A DNA stretch of 64,000 bases from Spirogloea muscicola (Eukaryota; Streptophyta; Zygnematophyceae; Spirogloeales; Spirogloeaceae), in contig WELB01000181.1 of the NCBI GenBank assembly GCA_009602725.1, positions 222,667 through 286,666 of the forward strand. The letters run 5' to 3'. Positions 50,190 through 61,425 of this stretch are shown one piece after another. A model generated the notes under the pieces. It searched no databases. It saw nothing but the letters and a program-made list of their open reading frames with translations, and was not told the origin of the DNA. Both the position numbers and the translations under genes were made by a program. Within the stretch, counting starts at the first letter, position 1; every line of letters starts with the position of its first letter.

Positions 50190-53100
50190 TGTGACATCTC
50201 TGCATCTAATTACACAGTTCGAGTCAGGGTGTCCTGGTTTGAATTTAAGCATAGGGTGTTTTGGAGACAACCCTCATACAGGAGAACGCCAACGCACATA
50301 CGCGCACAGAGCGCAGCGGAAGTCTTACCCTGAGGCACCGCCCTAGGGCGGTGACTCTACCAATAGACTTACGGAGACTTACGGGTGGCCACCAGGTCTA
50401 CACGCCTGGCATGGAGACCGTCGGCCCTGTGCTGGATTGGCATGATTCCGGAGTGCTCTGCTGCCACGGAGAAACCAGCCTCCAACAGGATGCCATGCAT
50501 TACGTCGCGGAGGCGGTCGTGGGCCGCTGTCCGCTCTCCGCCGTGGGAACAGCGCAGAACATGAGCAGCCAGCTCTCCAGGCTCGGTCCCGCGCTCGCCA
50601 CACTCACATTGACGCACACCCTGGAGACATGGCGGCAGTAGGCCCAGGAGCCGGTGGACGGCACTTCGGAATACCTCGTCCGGGAGGGTGAGGGCGTCGT
50701 AGAGGGGGAGGGCCTGGAGCCACGCCGCAGCCCCCGGGGAAGAGGCCGAGTGGAGTCTCGCGCGCCCGCGCAAGTCGGCCTCGGGGAGCTGGAGCACGGC
50801 GGTGGTGTAGGCGGCCTTGTCGACCACTGCCGCGATGCGCGCTTGGACGCGCAAGTCGGCGGTGTGCGCGAGGTGCGCAAAGGATACCGCCTGGCCGGCC
50901 AGGTCCGGGTGCGCCGCGAGCAGCTCCTGGTGGGCGGAGCGAAGCGACACCTGGAACGGCAGCGGGCCCATGTCGACCTCCGCCACCGCCTGCTCCAGTG
51001 CCCGCCGGCCGTGGACCAAGAAGCGCTGGGCCACGGAGGCGGCAGTCTGCGCCCAGCTGCCGAGGTATGCCGCCCGGCAAGAACGAGCGAGCGGGCGCAG
51101 GCCGAGACCACCGTGGCTGAGGGGTAGCGCCGCCTGGTGGATAGCTGCTGGCGACTGGAGGAAGCCCTGGTGGCGGACCAGGGCCGCCAAGCTCGCCACC
51201 ATGCTTGCATCGAAATCTGCATACGCTGCCAACGCCCCAGGGGACGGCGGAGTGGCCCGCGTCAGGTACTGGGGCCGCTGCCCAATGGCCCTGGTCAACA
51301 TGGCCAGCGATAGTTGCATGTCGTCCAGCTCGGGAAGCCGGGCCGCAGGCTGAAGGTGCTCCGCCAGGCGGGCTCGCAGCTGCCCCTCCACGAAGGACGG
51401 CGCGCCGATGGGGACCCCCAGCAGGGTGAAGCCATCTGCTGGAGTTTGGCAGCCGGTGGGCAGCGTCAGGTTGGGTGGGAGGCCGCTGGGAGACCAGGCC
51501 GCGCACTTTGACGCCCGGGTGGACAGGCCGAGGGTGGCCAGCTGCAGCTCAAGGGTGATGAAGGCCGCCGCCACGTCTTCCGGAGGGCCGACGATGGTGG
51601 TGTCGTCCGCGAAGGAGGGGAGTAGGACTCCTGGGTGTGCCGCGGCGGTTGCCTGCAGGGCCCGGTGGTGAGCGAGCGCAAAGTAGAAGCCGGCGAGGGG
51701 GTCTCCTTGCCGCGTGCCCGCTTGGGACTGCAGGACCTCCACTTGATCTCCCCCTGTCCGCCAGAGGAGGTCGCTGGGCTGACCGTACCCCAAGCGGAAA
51801 AAGGGTACCAGGGAGGGGAAGGATGCCCGGAGCTCCTCCGCAATGCTGGCGCGCTCCACAGTGTTGAAGGCATTCTTCACGTCAACGGCCAGCACCAGCC
51901 ACCCCGGGTGCTGGTCCAAGGTCGCACGAACCCCATGGACGACGGCCTCGCCCCCACTCCGCAGCCCCGCGCCGTACTGGTGTGGCGCCATGTGCACCTG
52001 CGCCGGCCCCGCATGCTGCTGCCAGAGTACGCGGCTCACCAGGCGGTACAGGACCTCCCCAATGGCAATGGGCCTGACTCCCCCGCTCGGCTTGTCGAGG
52101 GCGAGCAGCGTGCTGGTGCACAGTACGCCGCGGATGCTGGCCGGCACATTGTCGCGGGCCATATGCTGGCAGATCTGCAGCAGCGCGTTGAAGTCTGTTG
52201 CCTCACCCTCAAGGAAGATCTCCCGCAGGTGCTCAGTTAGCATGCGGGAGGGGCCGCCGGCGGCTGCGCGACGGCTGGTCTGGAGAGCCTTCATGAGGGC
52301 GTCGGCGTCCAAGACCACCTCCTCCGGCGGGGCGAACGCGGCCAACCACGGTGGCAGGGGGGAGCTGGACGGGGGGTGGAGGGAGTCCAGAGCCGCCCGG
52401 GTTGCCGCATTGGTCGGCGCCAGCATCGCATCGTCCAGGGCCTGCACAGCCCGGGAGAGCTCGCCCGCGTGGCCGTAGCGAAGAGCCCTGCGGACGCTGG
52501 CGGCCCGGTCGTGTGTTGCCCCTCGACCACCACGGTTGGCTTCGGATGCCGCCACGGCTGCGTCGTGCCTCGCCAGGAGCTCCTCCCAGTGCCCGCTCTC
52601 GAACAACTGGACGCGTTCCAAGAGGGGCTGCTGGCCCTGCTTGCGGCTGTCGAGAGAGACCCGCCCGAGCAACAGCCGGGGGAAGAGGATGAACAGCTTC
52701 CACGCCGCCTCGTCTCTGTGGTCCGCGACGATCCGCTGTGTCACCGGGCGGAGCGCGCGGCGGAGGTGTGGGCGTGCCCAGCGTGGAACATGGCGTAGGA
52801 GCGGCAGGGCCGCCTGGCGGTGAACTGCGGCCAGGTCAAGGTCGGCCAGCCACTGCCAGTGGTGAGGCGTGGGCGGGGACGGCGCGGGAGGCCTGCCTGG
52901 TCTGCCCCGACGACCACCCGCCGCCCCTGCGCTCCGCGCCTGCTCCGCACGGTTGATGTTGCCCGCGCAAGTTTGCTGGTGGTTGGACCGGCCGGACCGC
53001 GTGGTGAAGGTCCTCTGGCAAAGCTGGCACCGAGGCGGGTCGGGCGAGGGAGGAGAGGGCGACGGCGGTGGAGCCGGCTCGCTCGGCGGGGGTGGAGGCG

Positions 53101-54238
53101 GCGGAGATGGGGGGGGCGTCGATGGCGCCGACTGTGGAAGGCTGGGCGGCTCGAGAGGCGGGATGGCGGATGATCGGGAAGGCGGCGTCGGAGGAGGTGG
53201 GGGCGGTGGGGACGTCGGCGGCTGTGGTGACGACGGCTCGGCGGGCGGTAGCGGCTGCCGCACCACTGTCGCCGGAGAAGCACACTCAGGGGCGTCAGGG
53301 CCGAGCACATGGGACATGGTACCCTGAGGATGGAGGAGCGTGGTCACCTCGTGGGTCCCCTCGCTTCTCAGGGGTGGAGGCGATAACGTTGGTGCCCGAC
53401 ACTTCTCTCGGGCGGGAGGCGATAGAGTAGTGGCCTCCGTGGAATCCTCCGTGGAATGCTCCGTGGAATGCTCCGCCCGAGTGGATGCCAGGGCCTGGAC
53501 GATGGGGCTGCAAGCCGCGACGGCCGCTGCGGGCGGCGGGCCGGTGGGGCTGGCATGCCCCTTGCAGTGTCGCCGATGCACAGAGACACCATGGGGAGTT
53601 GCGAAATCCCGCGGGCAGGTGGGGCACGGCGCGCGCGGGGGCTTCGCAGGCGAGGGTGGCGACGGCGGAAGAAGGGGGGGCTGCGGCGGAGGTGGCGTGG
53701 TGGCGGCATGGAAGGCGGCGAGGGTGAGAAACCGCTGCGCCCACGCGAACTTGGCCGGGGGAAGTTCGGGACTCCGGCTCCGAGGGCGGCGCCGAGAGCT
53801 GCACGCCGCCGCAGACCCCATGGCAGGCGCCGCCGGCGACGGCGCCGGCGGCGGCCCGGGGTTTAAGAGGGGTGGCGGCGGTGGCGGCGGTGGCGGCGGC
53901 GCCCGCGACCAGATGGGATGGGATGGGATGGGAGGCCAATAGCCTGGCTCACGGGGTCAAGGGACTGAGGCCATGCAGCCAGGTGACTGGAGAGCTGGTC
54001 AATCCGGTCGGCCCACGGGGCGCCGGCCTGAGGGAGAGCTGACCCACCCGGCCGGCCTGCAGGGCGTGAGCCCGAGGCGTGCCGACAGGGTACGGAGCTC
54101 GGGACCCTCGAACCATACTTAGCTACACGGAGTGCAGCCAAGCTACCCGCACCGTTTGGGACTCCAAACGGTAGATACGTTACGCTCATGTAAGGTTATC
54201 GCGCGCCGTTGGCACCTTCAAACGGCGGAAACGTTACA
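50190..54238 (-). mobile_element. Fossil chromovirus LTR, split by an RLE-A element
   Basis: Minus orientation. One part is 50190-50383 (TGTGACATC end) and the other 53931-54238 (CGTTACA end). By comparison with 38426-39328, about 415 bp of the LTR between them is missing and is replaced by the RLE-A copy. It directly abuts the chromovirus internal region, as its 5' LTR would. Confidence 0.8.
50384..53930 (-). mobile_element. RLE-A non-LTR retrotransposon with long intact ORF, 3' end missing
   Basis: 5' UTR of (GCC/ACC)n followed by CCCCTCTTAAACCCCGGG (about 53895-53850) and an ATG at 53821 in good context. One uninterrupted frame of about 1145 element codons follows. Zinc finger 1 at residues 66-89 (CPTCPRDFATPHGVSVHRRHC), long Pro/Ser linker, zinc finger 2 at 265-285 (CQLCQRTFTTRSGRSNHQQTC), reverse transcriptase with LAVDVKNAFN, GTRQGDPLAG and SFADDTT (Phe instead of Tyr in the YADD motif), thumb, linker, knuckle CECGERGTEPGELAAHVLRC, and HARRVDLVAT. 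The copy stops there, so the second half of the endonuclease, the LLSRGY end and the 3' UTR are lost. This is the reverse of the usual 5' truncation. The open frame suggests a fairly young copy. Confidence 0.92.
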
Positions 54239-54639
54239 CCTAGTGTCAGAACTCTACTAGTATTAGTACTTGGCACGGGTCCCCGCAATCGGCGGCGACT
54301 TCAGCGACGGAGGCGCCGGCTTCGGGCGGCCATTCTGTGAGGGCTTGTAGCAAGTGGCCGGGCGCTTAACAATCCCATGAGGCCGGAGGCAGGGCTCCGC
54401 GTAACCTCGATGGGTACTTAAAGAGTAGAAGCATACAGTGCAGGGGCCCCTACCCCCTCCCAAAGACGCCTGTGTGACTAATTGTTTACAACTTAATCAA
54501 TATCTTATTGCCTTGTCTTCACCCGTTAATTGTTTAGCTCGGACCTTTGCTTTGCGACACCAACGCCTTCGGCCTCAGGGAAAGCGCTTGACGATCCTCA
54601 TTTCTTATATGTGTCACGTGCATATCAGGTAAGCCGTAA
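54239..54639. other. No gene recognised
   Basis: Spacer next to the split LTR. Only short open frames without family resemblance. Confidence 0.4.
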
Positions 54640-55130
54640 TTACCAGGGTTAACGCTCACACACAGTGGGAACGTTCCACCGGGGGCGTGCGCATGGGGCC
54701 CGAGGCGTGCGCACGTGGTGTGGAGATCAGGACCTCGGACCGTGCTTAGCAAATCGCGTTGTGGCAAATTTACCGGCACTGTATCGTACCCAAAACGGTG
54801 GCTACGATACGATCGTGTAAGGTCACCGGCATATTGGCACTCTCAAACGGAGAAAACAATACAAGCTGTGTGCGCTGGCGTGCCACTCTGTAAGAAAGTT
54901 GTCCAGATCCCTAGGCCCGAATGCCAACGAGGACGTACTCACCCTCGACTGTGTGCATAGAATTGGCACGTTGCAGCCACGGTCTCCACAGCGAGCCGGC
55001 AACGAGCCGCGCGGCAGTGGTTGACAGCAGCAGGCAGCAGCAGGGCTGCGCCTCTCTAGAGCTTGACAGTATGAGGTCTCTCCTTTACACTCTGGTGGTT
55101 CTCCTTGCCACCCTCCACCCTGTATGCATC
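54640..55130 (-). mobile_element. Diverged fossil LTR pieces related to the chromovirus LTR
   Basis: 54640-54871 matches the promoter-distal end of the LTR family at low similarity (CCCGAGGCGTGCG, CCAAAACGGT, ATCGTGTAAGGTCACC, CACTCTCAAACGGAG). 54960-55130 resembles the middle of the LTR (GGCAGCAGCAGGGCTG, GGTTCTCCTTGCCACCCTCC). Because their order is swapped they are probably two separate copies. They are clearly older than the solo LTRs. Confidence 0.5.
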
Positions 55131-56339
55131 TGGCTGGCCTTTTACAGCCCTTTTTTTAATTAGCAGCCGCATTCATCTTTCCAGAGTTCATAGCTCGTGT
55201 GAGGCTCGCCCCGCAAGGAGCGTGCCTGTTGAGGAATCCACGGGCTCTCTCCGGCAGGCACCGAGCATGGCGCCGAGCATGGCCGCTTCCGAGCATGCCG
55301 CCAAGCACGGCTGAGGCTGAGCATGGCCGGGCATGGTTGCGGCCGAATGTGACGTCCTGATTCCTATACACGCAGCTAGGGCTTAGTATGTCCTTATTGA
55401 AGTTCGGACCTAGGAGCACACCCAACCGTAGCTCCGGCAGCACCAGGCACTTACCCTACAAGAGATGCAGGAACTGCTCGCTCCACAGCATGGCCGAGCA
55501 CTTCGCACATCTCATAGCACCCCCCCACACGAGGGTTGCTAGCAGGTCCCCTTGGACCAGCAAGCAGCCTTCTACTAGCTCCATCAAGCACATAACGCGC
55601 TGCGCCTCCTTGAAGTCGAACGATCCAAAGATGGCGATTGGATACCCGACAGTTCATCATACCACTTCCTCGACCTCAGCAGATTGAACAGCCGGCAGAG
55701 GGGGACTAGGTGGCGCACTTGAGTCAGCCGACTCCAAGCTTTTACAACACTGTGAGGGACCAAGTCAGTGGCGGATAAAAGATATACCTGCAGAGACAAT
55801 ACTATCACAGTGTTGCTGAGCAAGGCCAGTGCACCAGGCAAGCAAAGCAATCATGGCATGGTAGCCAGCCTGAAACATACTCCCAACAACAGTGCTGTAA
55901 AAGCGGACTTAGGAAGGGAACCAAGGCGAGAGTACAGGCCAGCGCTTGGCCAACAGTCAGGTGTTGCCACCCAGCTGCGACCGCCTTCACTTCCGTGCTT
56001 CATGGGCCGGCACCGGCTCCAGGTGGTCACGCAGGCGAAGCTTTGACCAGGCAATGAAGATTGCCGCCGGGAATATGAGTCACCCGGCATCTCGAAAGCC
56101 CGGTGCGTGGATGTCGTCGACTGAATGGCACACTTGCAGCTTCGTTGGTGACGGCGCCACGTACAAACTGGAAATTTGTCTCATACTGGCTCAATGTAGT
56201 CCAGGCTTCAGAAGGATCATTGCGCTGTCAGCCATAGATCACATTCTTACGAGGCTGGCTAGATACCAGAACTCCCCTAATACCAATGCGACGTGCCATC
56301 TTTATGCACATTATCAGGGGTTGATGCGTGCTCGTTGAA
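55131..56339. other. No gene recognised
   Basis: A GAGCATGGC-type short repeat occurs at about 55263-55335. Open frames of up to 130 codons exist but match nothing I know. Confidence 0.4.
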
Positions 56340-56450
56340 AGTCGGGCCTAGGGGATTTCGGGGACAACCCCCAGCTGTGGAACGCCAGCGCACACAGCGC
56401 ATACTCACGCAAACGGCGCAGCGAGAGTCTTACCCTGAGGCACCGCCAGA
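56340..56450 (-). mobile_element. Diverged LTR end related to the chromovirus LTR
   Basis: GGGGACAACCCCCAGCTG, GGAACGCCAGCGCACA and GTCTTACCCTGAGGCACCGCC follow the order of the same blocks in the solo LTRs, but with many differences. Fossil scrap. Confidence 0.55.
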
Positions 56451-56468
56451 AGCGTAACGGTACTTACA

Positions 56469-57870
56469 TGGCTGGAATGTCATTGCAGCAGTACTGGCTT
56501 GACCAATGCCTGGAGACAAGACACCTCATCCTGCTGACCGTATCGTCTCTCAGTGCCGCAGGAAAGGCTTGACAGATGCTCGGAGACGGATATTTCAACA
56601 GGCTGACGACTGGGAAGCGTGAATTTCAATCTTGAGCTGAGAGCACATCCGGGAGTCGTGATGCGCGAGTCAGCATGGAGCTGGCGCGGAAACGGCGACG
56701 GGAGCCGGCAGTGCTGTAGACTACCTTGACGACGTCGTTATCGGTCGTTACTCTTCAGATTAACGTGAGACGGCTCACGATAGCTCAAGGGTAGTAGACA
56801 GTCAGTTGCTATCGACGGTCCTCGACGGTCCATTGACGGGGGACTGTCGGTGTGGCGGTCGTAGCCGATGGGTAGATTGTCGGTAGTAGACCATTGATAG
56901 CCGCCGACAGGTCGCGGACGGGTCATCAACGAGACACTGGGTGCGAATAGTCCCACCCGGGCCCGTATGGCCAGGCCCGCAGTCCGTTGGGCTATATAGG
57001 GAAATCCGTGTTGGAAACGGCGGTGAGTAATCCCCGAACCCCTGGACCCTTGACCCTGCAGTTACCATTACTCATTGTTACCGTTGCAGCCCCAACTCAA
57101 TGCCTCCCCGCTTTTCCTCGCTCCCCCAACAGCCCGGGCTTGGCAATCCACAGCATTTTGTTACCATGGTATTAAAGGAGACAATCCTTCGGCAGCACTC
57201 ACACGGCGTGTGCGCTATTGGACAAGGAGGCGCTGCGGAAGCGGGATGTGAGGCGCGTGTGTAACAACTCCTGCAGGCGAGCTGCCAATGCCTGGTGGAC
57301 GAGCTTCTCTGCCTGCATCGTGGGTGAGTCCTCGAAAGTAGCGGCTGGCTACGCTTGTGTCCACAGGGGTCCAGAGGGACCGTTGCCGCCAGCAATGGCG
57401 ACGACGTGGGGTCGGCAGAGGTCCGGAAGGGCCATGACTGTCAACCATGGCGGCCAGGTTGGAGTGGAAGGTGCATCGTGGCACCCCAACGGGAGCTGTT
57501 GCCGGGCCAACCCAACTCTTCACGCGCTCATCACCTGCTGTTGATAGGACTGTCTGCTTGTCAGCATGGAGTTCAAGTCAGCAGCCGTTGGAGGTGAAGG
57601 TTGACTGTGTGCTCAAGGCCGACTTCGTCTTTCTCGTCCTTGATGCTATGTTTGGTGACTCCTGCCACTTCAAAACAACAGCACTGTGCAAGACTGTGTG
57701 TCGTCGGCATGTGTGTGTCAGCCGTCTTGTGGCCGACTGTCTTTGTGCTGTGTGTGAATTTGCTGTAGAAGCTTTGGCTCAAATGCTGGACTGTGCCAAG
57801 AGTGGCACCAGTGCCAGTGCGGCTTCCGTATTTTGGGCTGGAGGAGGTGCAGGACTGGCTCTGCTCAGAG
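56469..57870 (+). mobile_element. Fossil Copia-like LTR with adjoining internal piece
   Basis: An LTR-like segment from about 56469 to 57165 parallels 60560-61370 block by block (GGAATGTCAT, TGCCTGGAGAC, CAGTGCCGCAGGAAAG, ACCCGGGCCCG, AGCCCGGGCTTGGC-ATCCACAGC). It is followed by a TGGTATTAAAGG stretch in the primer-site position and then about 650 bp shared with 62926 and 63561 onward (GGAGGCGCTG-GGAAGCGGGATGTG, TGGTGGACGAGCTT). The TGTTGG...ACA ends and the primer site suggest Ty1/Copia; this is inference, since no polymerase part is present. Confidence 0.6.
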
Positions 57871-57874
57871 CAAG

Positions 57875-58608
57875 TGTAACGTTTACTCCGTTTGAGAGTG
57901 CTAATGGTGCTGGTAACGTTACTCATATCATATCTACCGTTTGGAAGTCCCAAACGGTACGAGTAGCTTTGCTCCACTGCATGAGTAGCTAAGTACGGTC
58001 CGAAGCCCCCGGCTTCATACCGGACGTGCACCCACGTGCACCGCGAGGAGGCGCCGCTTCGCGTCCCCTTTCGTGCGACGCTTCGCGTATCCTTTTGTGC
58101 GACGCTCCCCTTTTGTACGACGCTTCGCGTCGCCCTTGTGCCGCCCCATGGGCGTCGCTTCGTGTCCCTCGTTGTCCGGGCCGACCCTCCGGGGGAGGGC
58201 CCTGGGGACAATCCTCGTCACACCCTCAGGGGAGGGGTGGCAGGAGGAACCGGTATAGGTAGTGGGCCTCGGCCCCTCAGTCGGACCAACGCCCGAGAGA
58301 GACACAGCCCTGCTGCTGCCTAGCCAGCCCCGCTGCTGCCTGCTGCTGCCGCCGCCGCCACAGCTCTGCTGCCGCCTGCTGCCAGTCCGTCGCCGCAGCT
58401 CATCGCTGCGGGCCCTGCGGCTCTCCGTGAGTCTATTTAAAGAGGCACCGCCCTAGGCGGTGCCTCAGGGTAAGACTTCCGCTGCGCTCTGTGCGCGTAT
58501 GTGCGTTGGCGTTCTCCTGTATGAGGGTTGTCTTCAAAACACCCTATGCTCGAATCCAAACCAGGACGCCGTGACTCTTACTGTGTGATTAGATACAGAG
58601 CTGTCACA
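57875..58608 (+). mobile_element. Fossil chromovirus-family LTR with primer-binding site
   Basis: A 734-bp LTR, TGTAACG to TGTCACA, plus orientation, the most 5'-like of the copies: it is followed at 58610 by TGGTATCAGAGG, the usual complement of initiator tRNA-Met in plant LTR elements. Only about 150 bp of internal sequence remains before the next LTR. The element is truncated. Confidence 0.8.
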
Positions 58609-58620
58609 TTGGTATCAGAG
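58609..58620 (+). promoter_or_regulatory. Primer-binding site of a fossil LTR element
   Basis: TTGGTATCAGAG directly after the LTR end. In plants this is the standard initiator-tRNA-Met primer site. It fixes the plus orientation and the 5' identity of the LTR before it. Confidence 0.8.
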
Positions 58621-58766
58621 GTGTTCTTGCATCTAGCCAGTCAAGTAAAAGGTTGTGTTTTACTGCTGACAGTGCATGGATCCCTCTGTGTTTTGGACTA
58701 ACTTTTCTCTTTCGAGTGAAACTTTTTCCAGCGTGGACGTGGAGCTGGCATAAGCGAAGCGGCACG

Positions 58767-59831
58767 TGTGACATCTCTGCATCTAATCACACAGTTAGAG
58801 TCACGGTGTCCTGGTTTGGGTTCGAGCATAGGGTGTTTTGGAGACAACCCTCATACAGGAGAACGCCAACGCACATACGCGCACAGAGCGCAGCTGAAGT
58901 CTTACCCTGAGGCACCGCCTAGGCCGGTGCCTCTACCAATAGACTTACGGAGAGCCGGCAGGGCCCGCAGCGATGAGCTGCGGCGACGGGCTGGCAACAG
59001 GCGGCAGCAGCAGGCAGCCCGGGGCTGGCTAGGCAGCAGCAGGGCTGTGTCTCTCTCGGGCGTTGGTCGGACTCCGGAGTCTGGTCAAGGCCTACTACTT
59101 ATAGCGCTTCTCCTGCCACCCCTCCCCTGAGGGTGTGACGAGGGTCGCCCTCAGAGCAGAAGAAAGTGCTCGCCCATTGAGAATAGGGGCTGGAATAACC
59201 AGCCCGAAAAAGAATGAACAGAGTACGAGAAGGGGGCCAGGGGAAGCGCTAAGTAACAGAAACAAAGCTGCTACGAGACACTCAGTAACCCCTGCTAAGC
59301 AGCCGCAGATCAGAGATGCTGGGCCCTCCCTCGGAGGGGCGGGCCTGACAAGGGGACACGATGAATACAAGAGGGCTGAGGGCTGGCACACAGGGCCAGA
59401 GGCCTGTAGCACGAGTCCAAGGGACTAGCGCCAAGAGGCCGGCGTGCGAGTCCAAGAGACTGGCGCGCTGCACAGTGACTAGCGCCAAGGAGGTGGCGCG
59501 CCAGGCCAATAGCCTGGCTTACGGGGCCAAGGGACTGAGGCCACGAGGACACAGGACCGAGGCCATGCGGCCATGAGGCCGAGAGAGCTGGCCAATCCGG
59601 CCAGCTCGCAGGGCGCTGGCATGAGGGAGAGCTGACCCACCCGGCCAGCCGGCAGGGCGTGAGCCCGAGGCGTGCGGACGGGGTACGGAGCCCGGGACCC
59701 TCAAAACGTTTTTAGCTACACGGAGTGCAGCCAAGCTACCCACACCGTTTGGGACTCCAAACGGTAGATACGCTACGTTCATGTAAGGTTATCGCGCACC
59801 GTTAGCACTCTCAAACGGAGGAAACGTTACA
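58767..59831 (-). mobile_element. Solo LTR with 5-bp duplication and a nested RLE-A tail
   Basis: Minus orientation, TGTGACATC to CGTTACA, flanked by the perfect 5-bp duplication GCACG (58762-58766 and 59832-59836). It carries a minus-oriented RLE-A 3' tail at about 59158-59322 (stem-loop, UTR and the last few codons). Without that insert the LTR is about 900 bp, like its relatives. The RLE-A insertion is therefore younger than the LTR. Confidence 0.9.
59158..59322 (-). mobile_element. RLE-A 3' tail nested in a solo LTR
   Basis: AGAAAGTGCTCGCCCATTGAG, stem-loop, UTR, and the reverse complement of LLSRGY with its stop. It is 165 bp long and almost identical to 32390-32560 and 27005-27105, so the three are likely close in age. 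Confidence 0.85.
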
Positions 59832-59978
59832 GCACGTGTGCCATCCTCTCGCCTTCGACATCCACATACCGGGCCCTCAAGATGGTGAGCGGCTCTTGGT
59901 CCCGGCAACAAGTTATCGTGCCAGGTCAGCACTTACCAGCGTCAACCACCTTGGTGCGCGGCCACACGGTGCTGTTAG

Positions 59979-60500
59979 TGTAACATGCCGCTAGCCGTTT
60001 GACGGACAAGTGCCCGTCCAGGTGGCGGGCGGGCGGCTTGCCGGCCAAGTGGCCCGCCCTGCTGCGGCTGGGCCCCGCCCCTCCTCATATAATCCTCGCC
60101 AGGATCCACCCTGCCAAGAGGGGATCTTTGGCTCGGCGCAGAACAAGCCATGGGCCAACCCGCTCACACCCCAGGAGGGAGACGGCACGGGGGAAGCACC
60201 ACGAAACTTGTGGCGAGCCCTCCTCTTGTGCGGAGACCCGACACATATTCGGACCGGGGAGGCTCGAGAGCAGCCTTGCTGCTGCTGCCGCCGCAGCAGC
60301 CGCCGCCGCAGCCTGCTGCGGGGCTTACTGCGGGGAGCCCGTGGCTGCGCACCTTGGGGGACAGCTGCTGAATTGCGCCCAGGAAGTGGAGTCGCCGCAT
60401 GATGAGGCGCCACAGGGCCTGACTTCCGCTGCGCCTAATCGCTTGTGCTCACCGTGTGGCGTTTGCTCCTTAGCCCATACGGGCGAACCCAACAAGGACA
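59979..60500 (+). mobile_element. Fossil LTR, second family
   Basis: Begins TGTAACATG and ends near AACAAGGACA. It shares the block order of 33827-34330, including GGCTCGAGAGCAGCCTTGC, the GCCGCCGCAGC triplet run, CCCAGGAAGTGGAGTCGCCG and GACTTCCGCTGCGCC. A TATA-like CTCATATAATCC lies near 60085. No duplication was found at its ends. It abuts the Copia-like LTR at 60560. Confidence 0.6.
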
Positions 60501-60559
60501 ACTCACCCTATTGCGTGTGTAGGAACAAAAGTCTTTGCAGTGACTGTGACGATTTTAGA

Positions 60560-61425
60560 TGTTGGAATGTCATGCAGCAGTAATGTAGTGGCAGATGCCT
60601 GGAGACCAGACACCTCATCCGGCTGATGAATAATTCGACTGTCAGTGCCGCAGGAAAGGGTTGAAAGGTGCCTGGAGACGGATACATCACCAGCTGGGAA
60701 GCGTGGATTCAATCAAGAGCTGAGAGCGGCGCAACCCCAAGTCGTGACGCGCGAGACAGCATGGTGCTGGCGCTGGAACGGCGACGGGAGGCGGCAGCGC
60801 TGTAGACTGCCTTGACGGCGTCGTTAGCTGTTAGTGTTGACGGGAACGATAAACTGGCTGACGATAGCCCGAGGGTAGTAGACCGTCACTTGCTAATGAC
60901 GGGGCATGACGGAGGACCGTCAGTATGGCGTTGGTGGCCGATGGATGGGTAGATTTGTCGGTGGTAGCCTATTGATAACCGTCGACAGATCGTGGACGGG
61001 CCGGGCCGTCAACGAGAGACTGGGTGCCAATTATGCCACCCGGGCCCGCATGGTCGGCTCGCAGTCCGTCGGGGTATATAGAAATGTGCTCGCCCATTAA
61101 GAAGAGGGACTGGCCAAGCCAGCCCAAAACGAATGGACAATGTCCAAAGCCAAAGAAAGAGGTGCCGAGAATAACTACACTACCAAAGACGACAACGCAC
61201 TAGGGAAGCTCAGTACCCACGAGTGAGCAACATCAGTTTGGAGCTTCACCTAAACTCGGACCCCTGAACCTTTGCACCTGTAATTACCATTGCAGCCCCT
61301 TTCCAATTCCTCCCCACTGTTCCTCGCCCCGCCGGCAGCCCGGGCTTGGCGATCCACAGCATTCGTTACAATCTTATCAGAGGAGACAAGCCCTCGCCAG
61401 CGCTCACACGGCGTGTGCGCCATGG
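60560..61425 (+). mobile_element. Fossil Copia-like LTR with nested RLE-B tail
   Basis: LTR from TGTTGGAATG (60560) to ATTCGTTACA (61370), followed by TTATCAGAGGAGAC in the primer-site position. A minus-oriented RLE-B 3' tail (about 61082-61242; stem-loop, GGACAATGTCC, UTR) interrupts it just after a GGGTATATAG TATA-like motif. The internal region is cut at about 61425 by another RLE-B copy and resumes at 62926. Confidence 0.7.

Noticed and set aside
50369-50383. RKSP as the natural C-terminus of the RLE-A protein
   Set aside because: These codons are LTR sequence; the element breaks off after HARRVDLVAT.
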